18,767 bases of DNA from an uncultured Acetatifactor sp. GTDB lineage: Bacteria > Bacillota > Clostridia > Lachnospirales > Lachnospiraceae. Below are positions 12,916 to 18,767 of this stretch, one piece after another. Numbering within the stretch: the first letter of the stretch is position 1; each line of letters begins with the position of its first letter. The notes below the pieces were generated by a model that had not been told where the DNA came from, ran no database searches, and saw only the letters and a program-made list of their open reading frames with translations. The position numbers were made by a program, and so were the translations under genes. The DNA lies in the NCBI GenBank assembly GCA_910586435.1, contig CAJUGT010000077.1:1-18767 (forward strand). The letters run 5' to 3'.

Positions 12916-14688
12916 ATGAAACAGTATAAATTTGAGTATGGGGACAGGGAGTTATTTCTGAAAGAGTTGGGAGCGTTTCGGAACCAATGCGGCCTGGAAG
13001 GTATCAGGGCAGGGATGTTCCAGGTTTTTACAGAGGTTTTGGACTGGGATGTGATACATAAAGTGTGCGGTGCCATTGAAGAGGTATTTCCCAAAGTGCC
13101 TTACATGGGATGTTCCACCAGCGGCAATATTGTGGATTGTCGTCTTTCCAATTCCGTTACGGTGGTCTGTACCGCATTTGAGTGTTCCTCCACTGAGATG
13201 AAAATCTATCAATATGACATGGGGGAGAATTCCATTGAGGGGATCACGGAAATGATTTCCGAGGAGACAAAACGCAATCCATGGGTGAAGGCCATAGAGA
13301 TGTTTTTCACGATTCCGGAGACATCTACCACCCGCTTTTGTGACGGTTTAAAAGGAATCAGGGAAGATATTCAGATTTTTGGAGGCGTGGCATGCAGTGA
13401 CGATATTACAAGTGACGCATCCTGTGTTTTTTCCAAAGGAGAGGGGATTTCGGAGCATGCCATTCTGATTCTTTTCTATGGAGGAGAAAACTTCTATGTG
13501 GATTCCATCAATGTCACAGGATGGAAGCCTTTGGGAAGGAAATTCCGTGTCACAAAATCAGAAGGGTCTATTTTACAGGAATTGGATGGGATTCCTGCCT
13601 ATGAAGTGTATCGTAAATACTTAAATATTAAGAATGATGAAAATTTCTTTTATAATACGCTGGAATTTCCGCTTTTTTATGAGCATAATAATACAACCAT
13701 TCTTCGCACCCCGGTGGCAAGCAATGCGGATGGTTCTATCACCATGACATCGGATATAGATATTGGTTCGGTGGTTCGTATTTCTTATGGAGACCCTGGA
13801 ACAATCGTTGAGAGCATCAGACATGACAGCCGCAGGATTGCGGAATTTGAACCGGATTTATTGAGAATTTTCTCCTGTGCCGCAAGGCGGACTTTCTGGA
13901 CTTCCAAAGAACCCACTTATGAGATTCAGCCATTTCAGGAAATTGCTCCTTCCTGCGGATTCTTTTCCCATGGAGAATTCCTGCGAACCAACGGGAATCT
14001 GAATCAACATAATGTTACCCTGGTCATTGCGGCAATGAGGGAGGGGGAGAAGAAGGGGGGTGGCCAGGCAGCGGTGAAGGGGGAGGTGGATTCTCTTTCA
14101 AGGGTTCCATTGGTATCCCGTCTTGCCACCTTTATCAGTGTGACTTCGCTGGAGTTGGAAGAAATGAATAAGAAGCTGGCCTTTGTCAATGAGAAATTGA
14201 GGCTGGCCGCAATTATTGACGGATTGACAGGATTGTATAACCGCAAGGAAATTCAGGCGCAGATTGTCAGGGCCCTGGGGAGAGTAAAAAAAGAAAAATT
14301 CTCCCTTGTTATGCTTGATATAGATGATTTTAAGCAGGTGAATGACACTTTTGGCCATCAGGAGGGAGATAATGTCCTTATGGCGCTTTCGGGTCTGCTG
14401 CAGAATAAAGGATCAATATATATGCAGAGTGTCTCCGCAGGAAGATGGGGAGGGGAGGAGTTTATGATGCTTCTACAGAATACCGATATGTCATCGGCTG
14501 CGTACATTGCGGATTTGATCAGACAGTGCTTCGCAAACATTCATTATCCCTCGGCAAGACCACAGACCATCAGCCTGGGTGTAACCCAGGCGCTGGAAGA
14601 GGATACGCTGGACACATTATGCACACGGGTGGACATGGCGCTTTATAAGGCGAAAAAGGAAGGGAAAAACAGGGTGATTGCTTTATGA
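12916..14688 (+). CDS. FIST-domain diguanylate cyclase (FIST-GGDEF)
   Basis: The protein has 590 residues. Residues about 20-400 are a FIST sensory module: AGMFQVFTEV, then PYMGCSTSGNI, then GGVACSDD and the LDGIPAYEVYRKYL segment of the C-terminal half. FIST domains are thought to bind small ligands. A short helix at about 410-430 leads into a GGDEF domain (from DGLTGLYNR at 435) with an intact GGEEF at 512-516, DIDDFKQVNDTFGHQEGD and a C-terminal ALYKAKKEGKNR. It should make c-di-GMP in the cytoplasm when the FIST part signals. The I-site RxxD normally upstream of GGEEF is absent (MQSV instead), so product inhibition is unlikely. The start at 12916 has AGGAAGG upstream; an in-frame extension to 12829 merely reads through the repeat array. 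Confidence 0.93.
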   Translation: MKQYKFEYGDRELFLKELGAFRNQCGLEGIRAGMFQVFTEVLDWDVIHKVCGAIEEVFPKVPYMGCSTSGNIVDCRLSNSVTVVCTAFECSSTEMKIYQYDMGENSIEGITEMISEETKRNPWVKAIEMFFTIPETSTTRFCDGLKGIREDIQIFGGVACSDDITSDASCVFSKGEGISEHAILILFYGGENFYVDSINVTGWKPLGRKFRVTKSEGSILQELDGIPAYEVYRKYLNIKNDENFFYNTLEFPLFYEHNNTTILRTPVASNADGSITMTSDIDIGSVVRISYGDPGTIVESIRHDSRRIAEFEPDLLRIFSCAARRTFWTSKEPTYEIQPFQEIAPSCGFFSHGEFLRTNGNLNQHNVTLVIAAMREGEKKGGGQAAVKGEVDSLSRVPLVSRLATFISVTSLELEEMNKKLAFVNEKLRLAAIIDGLTGLYNRKEIQAQIVRALGRVKKEKFSLVMLDIDDFKQVNDTFGHQEGDNVLMALSGLLQNKGSIYMQSVSAGRWGGEEFMMLLQNTDMSSAAYIADLIRQCFANIHYPSARPQTISLGVTQALEEDTLDTLCTRVDMALYKAKKEGKNRVIAL

Positions 14689-14714
14689 AAAGATATCGGG
14701 GATTAGGAGGCAAA

Positions 14715-16952
14715 ATGAAACAGAAGGTCAAATGTGTAAGATGTATTTTTTTGCTGCTATACATACTGATGGCTGCGTTAGCAACGGGATGCGGCAGGAC
14801 AAATGAATCCATAGAGTCCGGAAATGAGGAAACAGAACCCAAAGAAGTGGTTCCGACAGGAATTTATGTGCCGGTGGCGGAAATCCGTTTGCCGGAATAT
14901 GAAGGTTTTTCCTCCTATAGCGGGGATTATTTCTGGCAGGGAGACAGTATGCTGTCCATGGAGGCAGATTGGAATCAGGATACAAAAGTGCGCACAAGGT
15001 CATTGTACAGGATTTATTTGGATGGCGTCAGGGAGCCGGAACTTCTAATGAAAGAAGAGCCGGGCAAGTATATGATGGATGTGTTTTTTACGGACAGGGA
15101 AGATAATCTGTACCTCCTTGGGAGGGAGAGTACGGAAGAGGGGACTCGATATTACTACCGGAAAATGGACCGGGAAGGCAGGGAGTTATTCGTCACATAT
15201 CCGGAGGCGGACTCCGATTTCAGTGAAAAGATGAGGCTGGTCAATGCTTATGGGGATGGCGGTGGAAATGGTTATATTTTGGACCGTGTAGACAAAGAGC
15301 TGTTTCTCTTTGACGCAGAGGGAAATTATCTGGGCAGTCAGAAGGTTGCGCTTGAAAACGGAAGTTTAATTGATGCTGGGGATGGCGGTGTTTTTCTGTG
15401 GGAACAAAATTTTCAGCAAGAGGGGGTAGACATTCAGTTTGTGGATTTGGCTAAATTGGCCGTATCCGAAGTGAAGACAGTTTCTTTTTCTTCCATTTTG
15501 AAAACAGGGGAAAATTATACGATTCTTTCCGGATATGAGGAGGGATTATTGTTGTCCACTACCAATACGCTCTACCAGTATGATATAAATTCCGGAGAGG
15601 CAAAGGAACTGTTCAATTGGAATGACAGCAAGATAAATCTGGATGGTTCCATTGTGGAAGCCATGCGTTCCATAAAAAGAACGGAACAGGGGAATCTGGA
15701 ATTTGAGGCGCTGTTAAATTACTGGATGGTAGAGGAAATGGAAATTGCCGCGATTTCCTACGTGGATAAGGCATATGTCCCTGAAAGGCAAGTGATTACC
15801 TATGGAATTCCTGAGTACTACAATTCCTTTTTTAAAGAAGATATTAAAAAATTTAACAGGGAAAATCAAAAGTATGAGATTCAAGTGGTGAATTGTGATG
15901 AATTTTCATTGAGAGACGCCCTGCTTTACGGCAAAGATGTCCCCGATCTGCTGGACCCGAGCATCCTGTCGGTTTCCATGTTGGAAGAGAAGGGGCTGCT
16001 GACAGATTTGGAACCCTATTTTGAGAAAAGTGATGTGGTACACAGGGACGACATTCTGGAAGGAATCTGGGAAGCGGGAATTGCCAATGGCAAAATGGTG
16101 GCAATCGCCACACAATTTCAAATAGATATTTATGTCACTACAGCGGAAACCATAACGAAACCGGGGTATGGGCTGGAGGATATTCTGAGAATGCAAAAAG
16201 AGTATCCGGATACAAGAATGTTCGATTATTGTAATGCCACCAATGTTATGTCATTTATGATGGGTTCTGAAATGGATAAATATGTCAATTGGGAAAAGGG
16301 AAAAGCAAGTTTTGATTCCAAAGAATTCATACGTTTTCTGGAGGCTTTGAGTGAAATTCCTTTTCCCAAGGACCCTTCCCTGGGAAGAAATCAAACCATC
16401 CGTTACGTAGATGATATGATCAAAAGTTTCTTAAATGGGGACTATCTGATTTACTCTGAACACATCGGAAATCCCATGGACTATCAGCAGACCCGAAGGA
16501 GGTATGAGAACAAAGCGTATTTAATAGGCAGTCCCAGCCGGGATGGAGAACCATGTTTTGGTTTATATCCTACGAAACAGTTCTGTATTTATGAAAAATC
16601 CGACTGTAAGGATGGGGCATGGGCTTTTATTGAATATATGTTATCGAAAGAACAGCAAAGCTGGTATGCAAGCGAATACCAGAAATTCCCTGTGAGAAAG
16701 GACGAATATTTTGATTATTTGGAGAAGCCCTATGGGCCGGGAGAAAAATATGCTGATATGGTCCTGTCAGAAGAATACAGAGATGAGATTACATATATGT
16801 GCGAGCACATGTTTATAGACAACTTCCGTAAAGATACGCAGATTTATGAAATCCTGATAGAGGAAGTACAGGCGCTGCTCGCCGGGGATAAAACGGCCAA
16901 AGAAACTGCGAAGATTATACAGAGCAGGGTGCAGTTGTATATGAATGAGTAA
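14715..16952 (+). CDS. Large extracellular solute-binding lipoprotein with beta-propeller-like N-terminal region
   Basis: The protein has 745 residues. Residues 1-26 form a lipoprotein signal peptide ending ALATGC, with Cys26 as the likely lipidated residue, so it is anchored outside the membrane. Residues about 45-360 contain many aromatic/acidic strand-like segments (YFWQGDSMLSM, DNLYLLGRES, GGVFLWEQNF, NTLYQYDINS) suggesting a beta-propeller. Residues about 360-745 match family 1 (sugar-type) substrate-binding proteins, with FFKEDIKKFNRENQKYEI, LLTDLEPYFEK and the late AWAFIEYMLSKEQQSWYAS. The ATG at 14715 is chosen because TAGGAGG stands 4 bases upstream; the ATG at 14685 overlaps the previous stop and has no good SD. 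It is 26 bases after the FIST-GGDEF gene. No permease or ATPase genes adjoin, so it may sense rather than transport. Confidence 0.87.
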   Translation: MKQKVKCVRCIFLLLYILMAALATGCGRTNESIESGNEETEPKEVVPTGIYVPVAEIRLPEYEGFSSYSGDYFWQGDSMLSMEADWNQDTKVRTRSLYRIYLDGVREPELLMKEEPGKYMMDVFFTDREDNLYLLGRESTEEGTRYYYRKMDREGRELFVTYPEADSDFSEKMRLVNAYGDGGGNGYILDRVDKELFLFDAEGNYLGSQKVALENGSLIDAGDGGVFLWEQNFQQEGVDIQFVDLAKLAVSEVKTVSFSSILKTGENYTILSGYEEGLLLSTTNTLYQYDINSGEAKELFNWNDSKINLDGSIVEAMRSIKRTEQGNLEFEALLNYWMVEEMEIAAISYVDKAYVPERQVITYGIPEYYNSFFKEDIKKFNRENQKYEIQVVNCDEFSLRDALLYGKDVPDLLDPSILSVSMLEEKGLLTDLEPYFEKSDVVHRDDILEGIWEAGIANGKMVAIATQFQIDIYVTTAETITKPGYGLEDILRMQKEYPDTRMFDYCNATNVMSFMMGSEMDKYVNWEKGKASFDSKEFIRFLEALSEIPFPKDPSLGRNQTIRYVDDMIKSFLNGDYLIYSEHIGNPMDYQQTRRRYENKAYLIGSPSRDGEPCFGLYPTKQFCIYEKSDCKDGAWAFIEYMLSKEQQSWYASEYQKFPVRKDEYFDYLEKPYGPGEKYADMVLSEEYRDEITYMCEHMFIDNFRKDTQIYEILIEEVQALLAGDKTAKETAKIIQSRVQLYMNE

Positions 16953-16996
16953 CGATTTTATTCAGACAGCCACGGCTTGAAGGAAAGGAATTGTCA

Positions 16997-17034
16997 TTGA
17001 GGGGGGATACAGTTTTGTGTCCCCTCTCAATTTT
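16997..17034 (+). terminator. Rho-independent terminator of the FIST-GGDEF/lipoprotein operon
   Basis: TTGAGGGGGGATAC (16997-17010) pairs with GTGTCCCCTCTCAA (17017-17030) over 14 positions, including two G-U pairs, around a 6-base loop, followed by TTTT. It stands 44 bases after the stop codon. Confidence 0.8.
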
Positions 17035-17102
17035 CCTCTGGGTACATGTATAGATTTGGTGAAAGGAGAGCCTGATGGTTTGGCGCTCCGCATAAAAAAT
17101 TG

Positions 17103-18227
17103 TCAATTTTGCTTCGTCTCCTGGGGAGTATGAAGCAGAGCATGTATTTTAGCGTGGGGATCCAATATTTTTGAAATGGATTTCCCGGTATTTACGGAAT
17201 AGATATAGATAGCGATGTATTTTGTAATGTCAACTTCCCGATACCATGGGGCTTCTCTGACTTCGGTACGGCGATAGGAAGCATTGGTGATAAATACGGA
17301 TTCCAGAATCCCTTCTTCGTATGCTTTATCAAATTCCTGAATGCCATCCGTGAACAGGGCAAAGGTAGAAATGGCAAATACTCGTTTTGCGCCATGATTT
17401 TTGCAGTACTTGGCCACATCCAGCATGGTGGTGCCGGAGCAAATCATGTCGTCCACAATGAAAATATCTTTGTTTCTGACATTTGGGCCAATGTATTTGT
17501 GTACATCCACCGCATAATGGCCGTCAGTCATATGTGTCCGGGATCTGCGCTTGTAAAAGATGCCCATATCCAATCCTAACTCACTGGTATATTTAAAATT
17601 CCTGTTGGTTCCGCCCAGATCAGGGGAGATGAACAGGGAATGATTTTCATCAAAAGTCATATCTTCATAATTTTTCTTGATGGCTTTGATGACCTGATAG
17701 ATGGGGAACAAGTCGTCAAATCCCATATAAGGAACGGCGTTGGCCACCCGGTTGTCGTGTACGTCAAAAGCCATGATATTTTTGACTCCGATGTTCTCCA
17801 GTTCCCGCAGCGCAATGGCACAATCCAGGGACTCACGAGAAATTCTCCGGTCCTGTCTGCTGGAATACAGCAGAGGGGAAATCACGTTGACCCGATAGGC
17901 TTTTCCGCCTATGGCGGATATGGTTCTCTTCAGATTCTGGAAATGTTCGTCAGGGGACATGTTGACGGTTTGGGAATACATTTGGTAGGTACAGGAGCAG
18001 TTCCCAACATCCATTAAGATATAGACATCGGCGCCACGGACAGTCTGCTCTAAGACTGCTTTGGCATCGCCGGTGGAGAAACGGATAATGTTTGAGTTAA
18101 TCACATGACATTGTTCTGAATTATACGTCTCCTTTAAATAATATTCGATTTTCTGTGATAGTTCTTCCGTCCCATATAAAGGAATAATGACTATGGGAAT
18201 GGAAACTGGTGATGGCAGGGAATCCAT
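17103..18227 (-). CDS. Ribose-phosphate pyrophosphokinase family protein (PRPP synthetase-like)
   Basis: This 374-residue protein follows the PRPP synthetase plan: a divergent N-terminal half with LLYSSRQDRR (the RQDR ATP-binding segment), FDVHDNRVANAVP (the HxxQ flag-like segment), FYKRRSRTHM (the KRR catalytic loop) and the PRPP-binding loop FIVDDMICSGTTM (Asp259, Asp260). It should make PRPP from ribose-5-phosphate and ATP in the cytoplasm. It is about 60 residues longer than typical bacterial Prs, and the PRPP loop reads DDMICSGTT rather than DDMIDTGGT, so it may be a paralogue or regulatory form. GGAGAG stands 7 bases before the ATG. It is monocistronic and converges on the lipoprotein operon. 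A canonical prs may exist elsewhere. Confidence 0.87.
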   Translation of the reverse strand: MDSLPSPVSIPIVIIPLYGTEELSQKIEYYLKETYNSEQCHVINSNIIRFSTGDAKAVLEQTVRGADVYILMDVGNCSCTYQMYSQTVNMSPDEHFQNLKRTISAIGGKAYRVNVISPLLYSSRQDRRISRESLDCAIALRELENIGVKNIMAFDVHDNRVANAVPYMGFDDLFPIYQVIKAIKKNYEDMTFDENHSLFISPDLGGTNRNFKYTSELGLDMGIFYKRRSRTHMTDGHYAVDVHKYIGPNVRNKDIFIVDDMICSGTTMLDVAKYCKNHGAKRVFAISTFALFTDGIQEFDKAYEEGILESVFITNASYRRTEVREAPWYREVDITKYIAIYIYSVNTGKSISKILDPHAKIHALLHTPQETKQN

Positions 18228-18295
18228 TTTTCTCTCCTTTTGTGTTCGGTTAGTATTTTGTGAAATCAGGTAAGGTTGAATGCCGAACCCTTTTC

Positions 18296-18324
18296 ATTTT
18301 ATTTCCAAAGGGTAGGCTTGTCAA
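18296..18324 (-). promoter_or_regulatory. Sigma-A promoter of the PRPP synthetase-like gene
   Basis: On the minus strand TTGACA (18319-18324), 17 bases, TAAAAT (18296-18301): a near-consensus promoter, giving a leader of about 62 bases before the ATG at 18227. Confidence 0.8.
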
Positions 18325-18367
18325 GAGGTTCGAGCTTTTTTTGCCACTGGTAATTTGGATATATTTA

Positions 18368-18376
18368 TGCTAAAAT
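18368..18376 (+). promoter_or_regulatory. Extended -10 promoter facing the terminal gene
   Basis: TGCTAAAAT has the TGn extension and a good -10, but no clear -35. Transcription from about 18383 would cover the 8-bp and 21-bp repeats and the gene at 18623. Confidence 0.45.
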
Positions 18377-18437
18377 AGAGAAAATGAGGTGCTGATAGAA
18401 ACAGATATGTGGAAACTGATTTTATAGCCGGGACTAT

Positions 18438-18530
18438 ATGGGAAATGTGAGAACCAGAGAACCAGAGAACCAGAGAACCAGAGAACCAGAGAACCAGAGA
18501 ACCAGAGAATCAGAGAATCAGAGAAAGTAG
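18438..18530 (+). other. Short ORF through the 8-bp repeat (possible phase-variable mini-gene)
   Basis: An ATG at 18438 opens a 30-codon frame (MGNVRTREPENQ...) through the 8-bp repeat that stops at 18528-18530. The 21-bp repeats just downstream are open in a different frame, with heptads EKVVDES/EKVVDEL/RKVVDEL-RR ending at a stop at 18590-18592. Because the unit is 8 bp, losing one unit (or gaining two) would join this ATG to the heptad frame and give a 48-residue product. There is no strong SD before 18438, so translation is uncertain. Confidence 0.3.
18449..18520 (+). repeat. 8-bp tandem repeat, 9 units
   Basis: Seven copies of GAGAACCA (18449-18504) are followed by two of GAGAATCA (18505-18520), with no interruption. 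Units of this length and purity are prone to slippage during replication, and each unit shifts the reading frame. Confidence 0.9.
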
Positions 18531-18583
18531 TAGATGAATCAGAGAAAGTAGTAGATGAATTAAGGAAAGTAGTAGATGAATTG
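18521..18583 (+). repeat. 21-bp tandem repeat, 3 units
   Basis: Three units sharing the core GAAAGTAGTAGATGAAT, with first and last bases varying, follow directly on the 8-bp repeat. The period is seven codons. In the frame starting at 18521 they read EKVVDES, EKVVDEL, RKVVDEL with leucine or serine at the heptad end, as in a short coiled coil. Confidence 0.85.
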
Positions 18584-18622
18584 CGGCGGTAATGCGATTG
18601 AGGCTGCGGAAACGGAGTATGT

Positions 18623-18767
18623 ATGACACATAAGGAGAAAGCAAATCAACTGCTGCACCAACAGTATCATTGTTCACAGGCGTTATTTGGGGCATTTGCG
18701 GAAGATGTGGGTCTGGATTTGAAGACAGCATTTAAAATCAGTACCTGCTTTGGGGGAGGTATGCGGC
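18623..18767 (+). CDS. C_GCAxxG_C_C family protein, N-terminal part (partial)
   Basis: The first 48 codons are in the window and the gene runs off its end. The sequence MTHKEKANQLLHQQYHCSQALFGAFAEDVGLD, then a CFGGGMR segment, matches the N-terminal half of the small C_GCAxxG_C_C family: the HCSQAL cysteine and the cysteine before GGGM are the first two of its conserved cysteines. Members are cytoplasmic, probably redox-active or metal-binding proteins of anaerobes, with no firm biochemical role. The ATG at 18623 has CGGAG upstream; the ATG at 18619 is in a frame that closes after four codons. Confidence 0.85.
   Translation, partial: MTHKEKANQLLHQQYHCSQALFGAFAEDVGLDLKTAFKISTCFGGGMR

Noticed and set aside
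18510..18731. Minus-strand ORF of 73 codons with LLLSLIH repeats
   Set aside because: It is antisense to the 21-bp repeats and to the C_GCAxxG_C_C gene start, and has no SD or family match.

Overview
The window reads as chromosomal DNA of a Gram-positive anaerobe of the class Clostridia, most likely a Lachnospiraceae-type gut bacterium. The grounds are AGGAGG-type Shine-Dalgarno (SD) sites before almost every gene, compact TTGACA/TATAAT promoters, moderate GC with AT-rich intergenic DNA, and families common in that group (CD3324-like N-termini, Sel1 repeats, FIST-GGDEF proteins, C_GCAxxG_C_C proteins). No rRNA, tRNA, CRISPR array, transposase or integrase was found.

Layout. (1) 1-1402, minus strand: the first 13 codons of a gene leaving the window (Rpn-like N-terminus), then a DNA-binding-domain/aminoglycoside-phosphotransferase fusion. 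(2) 1403-2119: about 700 bases without a gene. It holds tandem promoters, a palindrome, one copy of a dispersed repeat, operator-like repeats and a GC-rich foldable leader. (3) 2120-11045, plus strand, probably one transcription unit: a Nudix-GNAT fusion, a 20-repeat Sel1 protein, a small protein of unknown role, a UvrD/PcrA-like helicase with an unusual zinc-ribbon-like tail, and a membrane-anchored glycerophosphodiester phosphodiesterase. A strong terminator follows. (4) 11046-11318: a 28-bp RNA-type hairpin and the second copy of the dispersed repeat. (5) 11319-12515, minus strand: an AlkZ/YcaQ-like DNA glycosylase. (6) 12664-12882: three near-identical 71-bp direct repeats, each joining an extended -10 element to a 27-bp palindrome, directly before a FIST-GGDEF diguanylate cyclase and a large substrate-binding lipoprotein (plus strand). 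(7) 17103-18227, minus strand: a ribose-phosphate pyrophosphokinase-family protein. (8) 18228-18767: an 8-bp microsatellite and a 21-bp coding-like repeat, just before the start of a C_GCAxxG_C_C family gene cut by the window end.

How the genes may work together. The clearest functional unit is region 6: a tandemly amplified promoter/operator array drives a cytoplasmic ligand-sensing c-di-GMP synthase and a surface solute-binding lipoprotein that has no transporter genes beside it. This looks like a nutrient-sensing and signalling module. The 2120-11045 unit mixes nucleotide/acetyl chemistry, a protein-interaction scaffold, a helicase and lipid catabolism, and I cannot assign it a single pathway. 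The most unusual non-coding signals are: the 71-bp promoter array; a hairpin plus SD leader that occurs before two unrelated genes with a compensatory base-pair change; the 28-bp hairpin whose only non-Watson-Crick positions are G-U pairs in plus-strand RNA; and the 8-bp repeat tract, which could switch the reading frame of a coiled-coil mini-ORF.
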